A DNA stretch of 64,000 bases from Heterocephalus glaber (GCF_000247695.1 NW_004624776.1:17609875-17673874), one strand, 5' to 3'; positions 35,701-50,700 are shown, counted from the first letter of the stretch. The notes: generated from the sequence alone by a model not told the origin. Numbers and translations are program-made.

Positions 35701-38700
35701 GTTCGATTCCCAGTACCCCCCCATAATAATAATAATAAAGTAATGGGTAAAATCTGATTTTTTTCAAAGATTTAGGGGTTTTAGAATGGTGTTAACTATA
35801 CCACTGAAGCAAGAGGCTCCATGTGTACATAAAACTAGCAAAGGAGAATAAAATCTGTATTTCTTTGTGATAGCCCTTGAATACAATGTAATTTATAGCC
35901 ATAGACTCCAACTCCAATAACATTTACAATATCTTAGGCAAATTTATCAATACTAAATATGGATGAAGTTTACCTAAAACCCCTAAGAATGATCTTTTTT
36001 TATGACATGATCCCTCAAAGTTACTAAGTAGTTATATAAGAAACACATCAGATGTCCACAGTAAAACAGACCTTCTATATACAAAGGTAAGACATTTTTC
36101 TGTGCAAATGCAGGTCAGTATAGGCCTACAGCCCAATTTGGCTACACAATATACTCCATAATGTGAATTCATTTATCTGCAACACGTAAGGAAGAAATAA
36201 TGTCATCTCGATTATCATCTATATATGGTGGCAAAAATACAACTGTGTTAGACTGGTTACAAAAGATACATGGGTTCTGAGTTGCCTGTCCATACCCTAT
36301 TTTCCCACAATTTTTTTGGTTTTAATGCACTGTTTGAAGAACCTGAGACTTTAAGAATACATGTACTGTGTTACAAGTAGAAACACAAAGTAGCTAGGAC
36401 AATCCTGTATATTATCATGGTACTTCTAAATAGATCAAGTTTTTGTCTTTCTTGGTAAGCCAGTAAGTGGATGAACATTTTTCTTTCCAAGAACTACAAT
36501 AACTTTTAATCACATTTTATTTGAAAGCAATCAATGAATTACTAACCTCCTGTATTCCAAGGCAAAGATAATAGATGCTATCAGGTGCATAATTCTCTCC
36601 ATTTGGCCGTCGGATCTCATTGACAAAATGGGCTAACCCATAATTAAGTTCTGATGTGGTGTGAGACAGTAGATCTTCTTTTAATTTTACTGATTTAGCT
36701 AAAGAAGATATAAAATAAAAATCAGCAAGTGCTATTAAACTTATGTCTTACTTAAGGTTAAGAAATTTTCTGAAACTGATTATTCTAAGAATTTTGGGTT
36801 TTTAATTTTATTAGTGCATGCATTTTACCATCATCTTGGGGAGTTGGTTTAAGAATTGTGAATTAAAATAAAATGCAGTTAGAACTGTTTCAAGCTACAC
36901 TCAGGTTTTTGTAATTAAAAGGTAGTAATGGGTAACAGAAATCTTCATTTTTGATGGGACTTAGGAAAAACAAAATCAAAACACTTACGAGATTTTAGTT
37001 CATCTAATACCAGGAGATCTTCATCAAGTTGCCTAGTTTTGACCCAGTGTTTCCATGCATTTACACCATATGTATATTTGAAAGGAAAGCTGCATTCTGA
37101 GTTGTCAGAACTATCATCGTGAGACTGGTATCCTGATATAGCTTTTCTCTTGGCTCCCTATTAGTGAAACATCATTGTAAATTCTTTTTTTTTTAAACCT
37201 ACAATATTTCATGACTTTATGTAAGCCATCTTTCAACAAAGGCAAATTAGAAAGAAATATATTTATTTGATTTAGAATTGGTTGGTATTTCTGAATTTGA
37301 CAATAGTTAATTACCAATAACATTTCTTGAAATGCAACTATATTTTGTACAAATCACTTTGTTCAATGAAATCAAAGTAAATTTACTGTTGGGAAAATAG
37401 ATGAGACAATAAACTAATCATCTATAATAAAAGAATTCTAAATAATAGTGTAAGAAAGAAACTAAAGACCTTTTCAATAAGAAAGGATCATTAAAGATTC
37501 CTTTTCACTTTTCTTTTTTAAACGGGGTTGGAGATCAAAACCCCGGGCCTCGTACATGCTAGGCAAATGTTCTACCACTGGGCTACATCCCCAACTCCCC
37601 CTTTTATTTTTTTGATGGTACTGTTTGCAGTGCCATCAATTTATCAGTCCAATTTATCATTCCTTCCTTCCTTCCTTCTTTTTTTGGGCCATTTTTCTCT
37701 TAAGGCTTTTGGTGTTTTGTCAAAAGACTATGCCTACCAAAAATCGTGAAGACTTAGGCCTGCGTTTTTGTAAGATATTTACATTTTTACTTTTACATTT
37801 GAGTCTATGACCCATTTCAAGTTATTATATGCAGTATCGAATAAGAGTTCACCTTCCTATTACAAATACTTTTTTTGGTTTGTTTTTTTTTCTTCTGGGG
37901 GAAATTATGAAAGGTGTGTCTCTCTTACGGTGTCTTTTAATTCTGACCTATGTTCAAAATCAGAAACAAAATTGCTGATAGAATAGTAAAATAAAATAGC
38001 TTGCTAGAAAATAGTCTTCCATCCTTTATCAAAGAGTTAAGTTTACTTTATTTAGCAATTGATTTCTATTTTAGCTTATCAACAACATAAATTTTAAAAA
38101 GAAAACTTAAGAGGCAATAATATTTATCCTCTAGGATGTAACAACTACATCTGAGTCATTTTTATTACTTGGAAATAAATTCCTTTGTCCTTTTAAACTA
38201 GAAAACACTAACTTTCCACAATCTCAGGCACACCAAATAACCACTGTATTCTCTGTGCCTATAGAGAGACTGCTATACACAGGTATTAAGTGAATCCAAG
38301 AATACCATTAAATTCTGTACCTTTTTTTTAGATCGAGGTCTGGGTTGTTCTTCATATTCTTCTCCAAAAACAGGTGGTAATAAAAATTCATTTTCCATAT
38401 CAAGCTCTTCAGCAGCTAACAAATCAGAAAAACTCTTATTTTAAATGTAATAGCACAGGTTTACATTACACAAGGAAGCCAAAGAACTAACCACAGAATA
38501 TAAACAAGCATTTGTATAAGGATAACCTAAGCCAGGCTGGGAAGTGCATCACATGCTTTAGCTGAAATGGCCTGTGAGTTCTCATAAGCCCTGTCCTGAC
38601 TCCAAAAAATACCATCAACAAATATCAAAATGGAATTTTCATGGAAGTGTGCTATCAGAAAAATTGTTACAACCTGAAACTCAATTATAAGATCTTAAAG

Positions 38701-41700
38701 GTCACTGTGAAAATCTGTTTCAATCTTTTTCCCAACACATTTTTTTTTTTGGTAATGGGGATTGAACTCGGGTCCTTGCACTTGCAAGGCAGGCAGCAGC
38801 ACCACTGAGCTAAATCCCCAGCCCCTGCAAATACATTTTACATTCTACTCAAGTGCTCAATAGCCACTCGCAGGGTAAAAAATTATTTAAAAAGGTAACA
38901 TTTTTTATGGACGATGTGAAAATACTTTTCCCCTTGAAAGTAAACTTAATTTTCAAAAATGCCCTAAGAAAAAATGCTATTAATACTTTAAATTTTATTT
39001 ATTTATTGGGGGGAGGGTTACCGGGGATTGAACTCAGGCCCTTGCGCTTGCAGGGCAGGCGGCGGAACCACTGAGCTAAATCCCCGGCCCAATACTTTAA
39101 AATTAAAAAAAACCAAACTTTTTTTTTCTATTTTCAACTTTCCATAATGAATCACTTTCAGAAAGTTCTTTTTTTAAAAAACTCAAAGTAGCTCAATTAT
39201 AGAGTACATTCCAGCACTGTAGAAAAAAAAAGAAAATGAAATAATTATGAACCCTACAGGCAAGTTAAGAATATTAAATAGTTAATGATCATAAGTACAA
39301 TTATGATTCCATAATGTAATTCGATAATCATAAAGTCATATTTTGAGTACCTCTGGGAAAATCTATTTCAATATCCAAATCTGGTTCATACTGTACATCT
39401 GGCATGCTCGACTGGGTCTCTGGGTCAGTGTTTTTCATGAGATCTGAGCCAATTATGTCAGTTTCAATAATTACACCTGTAATCAATCCATAATTTCATT
39501 AGGAGGCAAAATAGAAAACCCCAACAAGATCTGCATTTAATCTGCCAAGTTAAGTCATTTAATTGAAAATGGAGTAAAAATAAATACTTATAATAATGTC
39601 ATAATGGGAAAAGGCATACAGCTATCTTCAACGTACGTTACATGAACTTCATAATTAAGTACATTAAAACTTTTAATCCTATAAATTTTCACTGTCTTCA
39701 AAAGTTAATATGCTTTGATAGTGAAATAATTTCAATATGTACAGTATTTCTAAAAGCAATCTCTTGTCAGAAATAAACTGAGGGTAAATAATTGCAATTA
39801 TCAAACATTCTCCTTGAATTTTTTTCAGGGGCTGGGTATCGGGGATCAAACTAAGGACCTTGTGCTTGCCAGAAGGGCGCAGCACTGCTGAGCTACAACA
39901 CCAACCCTTCTCCTTGAATGCTGACCTAGAAGTTTCCCACATCATTCAATATATGCTTTTTTTCAAATAGCTTCTAGTGTCTCAATCAGTTGTTTAACTT
40001 TTTTGTTGTTGTTGAAACCACAAATCAATACCTACACTACAGGATGTGAGAGACGGAAAGATAAAGAGACAAATACACACAAACTGAAAACAAAGGTTTC
40101 ACAAAACACCCTTTCTAAGAAGGATTTGCACTGACATTTCCCCCATCCATGTAATTAAAAAGTCACATGCCACTAAATTAATTGCATAACTCCTTAACAC
40201 AGTGCTTCAGAAACACTACTACAATTATGAAATACTACAACTGAAAAACTACATGTTTTCAATGTCCTAGAGCACTGGTGGTGAACCTATGGCAAGTGTG
40301 CTGCAACAGGCTATTTATATCATTGAAAGCTCAAAAAGGATCACCATCACTGACCGGGCAAAAGAAGTTAAGCAGTTCATAGCTGAAACATTTTGGGTAT
40401 CATCAGAGAGCTAAGAGTAGGAATAAATATTCTAAGAGACTTAGAATCATCCAAAACATATTCATGTAGAATCATCCATACCATGTAGCGAGTCACGTCC
40501 TAATAGGGGTTAGGATAAATTCTGGCTTAGATAATCCAAATTATTTTACTAATATAAGGAGTAAAACGAATTGGGTACAACTATTACAAAACAAAGATTT
40601 TGGATCATTCTAAAGTCTACTATAAATTAGTTTTGTGTCTGTGCTACTTTATTTTCAAGAAAAATTTTGAGGGCCAGGGATTTAGCTCAGTGGTACGGTG
40701 CTTGCCTCACAAGTACAAGGTCCTGAGTTCAATCCTTGGTACCAAAAGAAATTTTTTTGAGTTGATTTTACAAGTTAACCAAAGGGAGCATAGGCTGGGC
40801 TGGTAGTACCCAGTTAATAGTCCCAGATACTCAAGAGGCCAAGGAAAGAGGATCTGAGTCTAGGAGTTGGGAGACTAGCCTAGGGACAAAGCAAGATCCC
40901 ACTTCAAACACACAAACAGATGCAGCATACAATTTCTTAGAGATCAGACCTGACATAAGAGGGCACTGGCAAGACGTAGAAGGGAGGAGCTCTTAATATA
41001 GTATACATTTCTGTTATGCTTCCCTTCACTGCCATATCAAGTTCAAGTACAATGATATGCCTTGAGAAGTACTGTAATAATATTTGTTAAAACATACATG
41101 TACACAACCAATGATAAACTTATTGACAAAGTCTAATACAGTGTAGCTCACTATTGATGTTAGATGCCTCTGTTTTCCCCTCATCTTCAACCATCATATC
41201 TGTCATTGAAAGCAACTCTGTATCAAGAGGATCTGAAGAAACTTTGCTTTTTAAATCTTCAATCACCGCAGGAATTTTCTCACTGCTTTCCAATGGAGCA
41301 GGCAGAAAAACAGGAACAGGTACCTAAATTAACCAAAGCATCGAGGGGTAGGTTTACAAATCATTAAAAAATATGTTTCCATATTTAAAATCACTTTGGC
41401 TGGACGTGGTGGCACATGCCGGTAATGCCAGCACTAAGGAGGCCAAGGCAGGAGGATCACTGCGAGTTCGAGGCCAGCCTGGGCTACAACACAGTGACTA
41501 CATAGCAAGACCTTGTCTCAGCCCCCACCCCCAATCATTCTGATACATGACTTACTTTACAATGTTATATTGAGAAAAAGCTTTGTACACAACAAACCAA
41601 ACTAAGATGGCTACTGTGACAAGAAAAACCCAAAATATAAACAGCTATTATTTGAAATACAAATTAAAGGAATATAATTTTTGAGGTATTTCCATCCATC

Positions 41701-44700
41701 CCCTAAAGGACAACAGTAGCCAAACTCAGATACAGTGATTTAAGTATAACAAGAAATTTGAGATGAAATGTAATAATGTAATGTCATTTTAAATCAAACT
41801 ATTCTATTTCAACTCCAAATCTGTCTTCACAAACGTGTTTTTCAAAAATAAAACACAATGCACAGAGCACACTGAGACATCTGCTACACTTCATTCCCAA
41901 TAGATGAACACACACCCAATTAAATACAAAGCATGATCACAACAACAGGGATTCAACCAAATTTAATTGTGGACAAGATAGTCTTACCAGTTTCAGTGAG
42001 CTAGTTATAGAAACTACATTGTTTTCACACCTGTGCCTGATAAATCTCAAAATGAAAAAAGAAATTAAAAGCCTGACTTACTGGAACAGGAACAGTAGTA
42101 GGAACAGGAATATTCTGACTGTACATGTGCATTGGTACTGGGATATACACTGGCACAGGAATAGGCACTGGAACATATTCTGTCTTCCAATTATCATCTA
42201 TAAACACGACACATGGTAAGAAACAATGTTAACTAGCACTTACATATAGCTGCTCAATTTTGAAATAATTTGATAAAGAAGCATTTAACTACCTCAGTAC
42301 CCATTTAAAAGAAAATTCCTAGTTTGTTAACATTAGATAACTTCAAAACAACAAAACAAAGTACCAGCTGTTCTAACTTAGCACAAACAGAATTTAGGCT
42401 TTTTATAAAATTAAGAAATTTCCTTTAAAATACAATGTAGTTCCAGACACCCTACCAGACTGCCCTTACTCCCCCTCAAGGTTTTTAAATCAACTGAACT
42501 AGAGCTAACATTGTCAATATGACAGAAATACATATTTGGGTTACTTCACTTCCGTCTGACAGGAAAGAAACAGATTATCATTGTAGACCATAAAGAGACA
42601 ATTTTCTCAGAGGAACACCATAAACACCGGGTCTCAGAAAAACTGATCACAAATGATTTTAGATGATATACTGTATACTCAAGGTAACAACCAAATCAGG
42701 TAAGCAAAAATTAAAAGAAAACAACAAACTAACCTAACAAATCTATTCTGTACTTTATTACTCAAGAAAAGCATTCAGTGATAAGCATAGTGAAAACCAA
42801 AATTTCCTAAGTTACCTGTCTGACAAGATTTGGTCTGCATGTGAGGTTTACAGTAGGTAGCTTTTGTCATTGTTAGAGGTTTGCAAAGAACTGCTTTGTT
42901 CTTCATCTCTTTGTTGGGTGTTGGAGAAGGGGGTGGTGCTGAACCCTGTAAGAAAGAAAGAGAAACATTTCACTCTTGCCTGCAGTTTTCATTACTTTCT
43001 AGCATTAATGAGCACCTGTTTTCTAAGATCTATGGAAGGAACATACAAAAGTGAAAGAGTAAAACAAACTATGTTGTTATTAGCTTCAGTACAGTGTTAA
43101 TCTGGGACAAACAATGGGAATATGCTAATCACTGACAAAGTAGTAAAATGAATTTATTCTATAGTTGTTGTTGCCTTCAAGAGAGTTAGCATCGGTACAT
43201 TATTTTTAAAAAAATAAAAAGACAATTGTCTTTTAAGTACAAAATCAAGGCTATAAACTGAAACTTGGCTTTTAAATTTATTTAAAGAAAAGTTATTGCA
43301 GTTATTATACCTTATATTCTAGCTCCCTCTACTGGATAAGCATCTTAAAATACGAAACTAAATTTGAAAGGATAAACAATTAAAAGAATTATCAAAGATA
43401 TTACCAGCCAAGATACCCCAGCAACTGCCATTTTAGAAACCTACATCAATTAAAATATAGCTAACATTGTCAATATGACACAAATACATATTTGATTTCA
43501 CAGATAATCTAATCTCTATTTTACACTAGGTTCACTATTGTGTTAAATGCACTGCAGACAAATCAAATCTTCAAATAAATAAAATCTGAAGTGAGATAAA
43601 GATCTGACCATAAAAGGCTAAAAGTAAAGTACTCTCGATATCACCTACTGATAAGAGAAAACCACTACCAAACCAGTGCTGTAAGGAGGAATGCAGTTAA
43701 AAATTTGTATTAACTGCTCAATACATAAACTTATTTAAAGACAGTTTAATATTCCTTAAAACTGTATGGAGTATTTCTTTATAATAGGACAGTATTTCAA
43801 TTTCACAGCATCTTTGTTTCACGCACTCTGCTGAGACTATCAACTCTTAATTGTAACACATATAGTCCAGACACAATATTCCCATACTGTACAGCACCAT
43901 GGCACATACACACTATAATCATATACAGTAAACAATATTGGAAACATACTGTACATTGTATAATAATGCGAAGTAAACACAATATTGTATTATTGTATAG
44001 TAATGAAAATAAAGTTCTAGAAAAATATATTAGGCAAAAATTAAGCATTTAAAGTTTTGTAACGACACTAAAATGTTACTGTGGGTGAAGCTCCAAGATC
44101 TATGATGAGACAATGCCATGGCATGACCCATTAAAACTAAAGAAGTGAAACTAGGTTTTGTGGCTTGTTGGTAGCGTTTTCTCTAACACCTGGCTCCAAA
44201 ATGTGTCAGCTTTGCCTCAAATCTTTTAAACATTTTTATATAAGGGATATACACTGGGATGCCTAAATCTGAGGCTGTGCTGAAGCACAGGGTCACATTT
44301 TTCAATGTTGTTAACAATTTTTCCCCGAAACAGAATTCTAGCTCAAGAATATCTTCATAAAAGGTCTAAAAGAGCAGGGGAATTGGGAGGGGTAGGGGAA
44401 GGGAAAAAAGGGAAAGGAAAAAATATGAGAAGAGGAAATAAAATGGAAACAAGGTCTTTGCAAATAGGGAAGGGTGGAGGGGGTGAAGGGAGAGCAAGGG
44501 AAGGGAAAAAAAAAAAGAACGAAGAGACTCATGTATTGGTACAAGATCTCAATGATGTATGTATATGTATTTTATACCAAAAATGTACCAATAAACTTAA
44601 TGGGGAAAAATTTAAAAAAAAATACATAAAAATAAAGTTCTCTAAAAAAAAAAGAATATCTTCATGCTGCCAAAGCCTTCACTCATTCACTGTGCAATGT

Positions 44701-47700
44701 GCATTGTTTTTAAAACTGTTCTTTACATTTTCTGTAGTATCTTTAAAGCCTTTGAAAATTTTCAGTCTGCATAAACATTTCACCAACAATTAATTAATAG
44801 CAAACTGCCTGATGATGTCTCAGGCTGTCTCAATATCATCGATAAGTTGTGTAGAGTAAGTGACATCCAGTTGACCATCAGGTTATTTCCTTGTTAGCAT
44901 CATGTGTGTACCTTGATTAAGGGGTTAGATGAGACACATTGTATTTGAGGGCATGAAAAGAACTACAGGGATGGACATTTTTGAGCTCCTCAGAGCAATA
45001 ACAAAGCTTTGAAGGCAAAGTTTTCAGTGTTCACATTCTAAAATAAAATGGCTATGGAACTTATTTGAGACACTATCAATGCTTTTTCATCCCACCTCCA
45101 ACAAAATGACATACAGCTCAGGTTTTTCTCTTTAAGTATCCATGCATAATGAGCTCTGTAAATCATTAGGGGTTAGCATATAAAGCTGTTCTTGGGATGA
45201 GTATATAATGCAAAGGCTGCAAAAACTATGATTTAAAACTAGGGGATTTGGGCCAGGGATTTAGCTCAGTGGTTCCACAGCCTGCCCCACAGGCCAAGTA
45301 GGCGCAAAGTCAAGTTCCATCCCTGGTAATAAATAAATAAACAAACAAACTAGGGTATTTGAGAACTATCTGCAGGTTTGTTTGCCAACAACCTTGTAAA
45401 ATAAGCATGTGTCATTAACATTGAAAACCAGTTCTTCCAATACCCTTTTCTTGTACAACATTTGTATTTCCTTAGAGTCCTAATCTGAACAACCTACCTC
45501 CTTACCTCCACTTAACTTTTTTTGTTTGTTTCGTTTGGTTTTTTGAGACAGGGTTTGGCTGTGTAGTTTAGACTGCCCTTAAACTCACTGTGTAGCCCAG
45601 GCTGGCCTTGAACTTGCAGCAATCCTCCCGTGAGTAATTCTGAAAGCCTGAGTTATCGCCTTTTTTTCTTTTTTTCCTGTTGCAGTAGCTACCTTTGATC
45701 TGTATGAAGAGCTTTTCTGCCGCCCAAGTACCTTTCCTGGTCTGTGTTATACCTTTGTTGACATGGACTGGCCCTGAGCACAACTTTCCGTGATCTTCAA
45801 TAAATGCAGCTGCTTACTACTTACTACTGGGTATATGTCCTTGACAATTCTTTCCTCATTATACACAAGAGCCTGGACTACTACTGACCCATTCAACTGT
45901 AACAAAAGTGCCATAAATATTGATTTAGTATTACAAATATATTTAGGTTAAGTAGATAAATTCACAAATACAGAATTCATGTATAATAAAGATTGACTGT
46001 ACTTTAAATTTGTTAATTTTTTTCTTTTCCTTTTTGGTAGTCCTAGAGGCTTAAACCCAAGCCTAGTACATGCTAGGCAAGCACACTATGACTGAGTTAG
46101 AGTTATAATCACAGTCTCTTCTGTGTTTTTCCTGAAGGTCTGGAATGGCACTATAAAAGTCCTGTATTTAGCTAACAGCTCACTAGTTACAAATAACATA
46201 TACAGCCGAGGAGGTTAGCACTAGGACGAGCTTCTACTCTGTTATCCTAGACTCAGTAACAGGAAAGTCCAGAATTATAAATATCCTGAGATTGCTCAGT
46301 GTTGTAACCCTTGCCATTCTGAAAATATTACCTCACATCTACTAATTATGCCACTTGTTGGAAACCTATACTTGACTCTAATCTTTCAGTTTCAGAATGT
46401 TTTTACTTTTCTTCTACTTAACAGGTAGGATCTATAGCTATTTATACTGATATTGAAGAAGAATCCACACTAATGAAAATTACAATGACAAAAGTTACCA
46501 TGTGTTAATACTTGCTATTTGCCAGGAACTATGTAAAGCACCAAATCTTATTCCATCCTCCTAACATTATAAGAGGTAGGTCTTTTTACCTCCTCCCATT
46601 TACAGAGGAAGAAGCTGAGACTACAAAGTTCTATAATCTGGTAAAGATCACATATCTTAGAATTATGAAGTCAGAATTCAAACAGATTTGTCTGATGCCA
46701 AAGTCTATGTTATAAACTACCATACAGAGTGCCTCTACGTTATGTGTTAGTACTTACTATGGTGACAAACCTGAGATAAGTATTTTCCTGATTTTACAAA
46801 GAAAACTCACAAAATAATGAAATATCTTGCTCAAAATTATCCAGCTAAGCTCTCATCTTCTAAAGTTTATAGATTGAGAGTTAAGAGATTCCAAAAACTT
46901 ACAAAGAAAAGATGGAAGAGGGCTTTGTAGGACAAAAGCAATAGTAATAATGCATCCTGACATTCCTTGCCAAGTAATAATGCTACTTCATCACTGTCAG
47001 TTACATAATATGGTTGAAATGCTATGGAAAGACAGTAATATGGTACTGAGAGAAGTTTCTTGAAACCTTGGTCAAAGCCATATACCTTTGTTTTATTTTT
47101 TCTCTTCTCCTTTAAATTGTGGGTGTCAGTTATCTTTTCCCAGAGACCAGGATAAAAGGAGAATGCAAACTCCTTGAGAACAAACCTTTATGTATCTTTT
47201 TGTTGTTGTTATTTTGTTTGTTTTTTGAGACAGGGTCTCACTATGTGATTCAGGCTGGCCTTGAACTCACTATGTAGCCCAGGCTGGCTTCAAACTCAGA
47301 GATCCTCCTGCCTCTGCCTCCCGAGTGCTGGGATTACAGGCGTGCGCCACCACACCCGGCTTACCTTTGTGTTTCTTGCCCACTGCTGAGTCCCAGAGTC
47401 TGTTGAACAAATGAAATATCAAGCACAAAATGGGCTGAAATAAAAGAAATTTACCTTTCCAGCTTCCCCTCTGCCTCCTCAGTAGACAGCTGCCCATACC
47501 CACTTATACACACATTTTACTCACTTGATAAATTAGCATGTTGCTGTGTTTCTTAGACCTCCTTGGATGGAAGAATGTTGTTCTAGCATTCATTCCCAGT
47601 GAATGATATAAATGACTGAAAAGCACACCAATGAGATAGTTTCTAGCCAGGAGTGGTAATGAACAACTGTAATACAGCACCTGGAATGTTACCAGGTTTG

Positions 47701-50700
47701 GGGGTGCTGGAGTCTCCTTCTGGAGGTGGTTTTTAGGTTCTTTCTGTCCTAAGCAAAGAACTGGTCAAGACAAGTGCAAAAGGTAGCAAGGTTTCACGTT
47801 TATTAAAGGTAGGAAAAAGACATGCTCTGCAGAGCAAGTCTGAGCCAAGTAGCAGTAGGAGAAGTGCATTCTCCAGGATAAGAGCAGATAGATCACTGTG
47901 TAGACAGAACACAGTGGCCAAAGCCATAGACCTTTGTAACAAGGCTGGGAAGTTGCCTTACTGTGCTCCTTTATTGGCTGGACAAAGGTAACAAAATAGG
48001 GAACAACCATCTTTATATTCTTCAGTGTGGATGAAAGTGTCTGGTATTAAAATCTGGTAATTCAACAGAATATGTTGCTACTTTGAAACTAAAAATTTTA
48101 TTTCCACAAGGGAGAACAAATATGGGAAAGGGAAAAAGAACTCTTTTCTAGGATTATGTCCAATTATTAACATCAAAAACAAGCACTGAACAGAATAAAT
48201 GTATAACACGATTTTTCACCCAGTCTTCTGTTAGTATCCTTGAGGACTGATTTTGAGGTGCCCAAGATACCAAAATATGCACATGCTCAAATCTCTTACA
48301 TAAAATGGTATGGTATTTATGGAGAACTAGAACACATCCTCCCTTATATTTTACCTCATCTCTAGATGACTTATAATACTTACTACAGTATAACTGCTAT
48401 GTAAATAGTCTGTTATACTTTCTTTCAGGGAATAATAACAAGCAAAAAGAAGCCAAAAGATTTCTATATATGTTCAATGTAACATGTTCACAACGATCAT
48501 AGGTCTAACTGCATGATACAAAATACCAAGCCAAAAAACCCCAAAAAACCCCAAATACCAGGCAAACAATGCAGGAGTGCTGGGGAGACTAAGGATATGT
48601 GAAATAACAGGAAGTTAAGGCATGGAACAACATTAGTTCATGCATGTTTGAGTGTGACAATTTCAGGTTTGTTTTTCAGAACTTTCTGGAAAATTCTTTT
48701 CCAGTATTTTCAATCCTAGTTTGGTTGAATCTTCAAATGGGGAACTCAAAGATACAGAGGGTCAACTTATATCAGTGACCCACATCTTAGGTTACTTATT
48801 AATATTAAATGAAGAACTTTTCTAAAATAAGAATTTCTGGGTTGGAGCCAAATCACTGGAAGATTCTGAAAACTTGTCAGCTGATTGTTGCTGAAGCTAG
48901 GAGCTAAGAACTATCTATTGTTTCTTACCACAAGAAGAACTGACCCAGAGACTTAGTGTGATGCTAATAAATGACCCTGAAGCGTTTCCTTCAGTTAAGC
49001 ACGCTAGAAATCCCAGTGAAAAATACCATCCGGCAATTCCGATACAGACAGCATACAGAAGGCAGGCAGGACTTCACTGATCTTTCAAGGTGTGATAAAT
49101 GCACTGCTTCCATCTTTAGTAGTCATTACAAATAAATGGCCACTTCCAACCTACAAAGTCTTAAAATGCTAACATAAAAGCACAATTTGAAGCATTACAC
49201 CAAAAGAAAAAAAGATAGGAAAAAGGATACACTGTGTATTACTCAAATTGAAAACCTCATAGATCCTTGGAACCAAAATAGATCTTCAGATCTCTATTTG
49301 AGAAATAATGGGGCCAGTCTTTCAGCCTCATTTACATTATTCCAGCAAAGATCTCCTTCAAGCATGACCCTAATGTGTAACTCTGCCAAATATGCTGTGC
49401 TTTACACATTACTAGCCTACTTCTCAGGCTTATCTTCCTGGCAATCTACTCAACTGTTTACAATTAGTTACATTCTTTAGGAACAGATAGTCAACATATT
49501 ATTGCTACTGTCTTAAAGATGTATCTATTATAGAAACTTCAAATACCATTTCTCTGCAATGTGAGAAGGATAATTAATCCACTTTATATATCTTAGCACG
49601 TCTCTCTAGTATTAATAATCCAGCTGAATGCTTAAACTGTCACAAAAAAAGTAAAAATTTTTTTTATTATTATTATCAGACTAAACTGGCCTAATTATTC
49701 TTACCCCCAAAGTATAAAATCACAACTTAGCAATTTACTTAATACTTACTGTCATTTTGGTTCGGGACGTCTGACAGCCCTGATCTAAAAAAACAAATTT
49801 AAAGACAAATATCATTTTCTTCAGAATTTTCTAAATCCTTACTTCTCATCAAATTTGACTGATTTTTAATGACGTCATTGAAGAAAATATTTTATACTAT
49901 TTTAGAATACAAAGAATCACAAATTTGAATAGAAAGTATAAAAACAGAGTATTAACTCTTTTCTCATTTTTCCCCTCCAGACAAACATTGCTTTGGGGAA
50001 ATACTATGTTCTTGGATTTATCTCTTAAAACAAAAAGTCACAGCTTCTAAAGACTTCATTATTCAAACAAGCCAACCCCAAGAATTTTTAATTTGCTAAA
50101 TATGGTTTTCATTCAAAATTACACGTTACATAGTAAGTAGATGATTACTTTTTAAATTTTTTGTTGTAATACTCTTTAGCTTCTCTCTAGCCCAAATGTA
50201 CCCTGTTTTTTTGATTAGCATTAAATTTTTTAAAGGAATAAAATAAAATACAATGCATCTACAGAAACATCATATGGAAAACTTTGACACAGAAAAACTA
50301 TGGAATTTAAGTTGGTATTAAACTATCTTCAAAACTAACTATGCATTATCAGTTCTTTGGATTCAAAGCTAAGAAAGTAAAGATTGATAAATAGCATTTT
50401 CAAGTTGCCACCTAAATCATTACATACCATAATGTAAGTTTTCGGGTCCTTTTTGAGTTGTCATGTTGGGCTCATTCTGCTGACAGTAGAAACGTAACAA
50501 GCAGTGTTGATCACAGAAATGTTTCATCTCCCCACGCCACTGTACTCGCTCTTTAAGAGTGCCTTGTGACTTACAACAATCACATCTTGCAGCCTTAACA
50601 AAAAAGGGAAGGTTTTCAGGCATTTAAAATCAAATTTAAAATATCACACATGTACAAGTGTTTTTAAAGATTTCTAAAAGTTTAGTAGTGATAATGGAAA

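Noticed and set aside
44345..44665. CRISPR-like or other prokaryotic repeat array
   Set aside because: The spaced repeats are target-site duplications and SINE copies; there is no regular repeat-spacer pattern anywhere.
44305..44793. 162-codon plus-strand open frame
   Set aside because: It runs through the purine-rich L1 3'UTR and A tail; the composition (Gly/Lys/Arg) reflects the repeat and not a gene.
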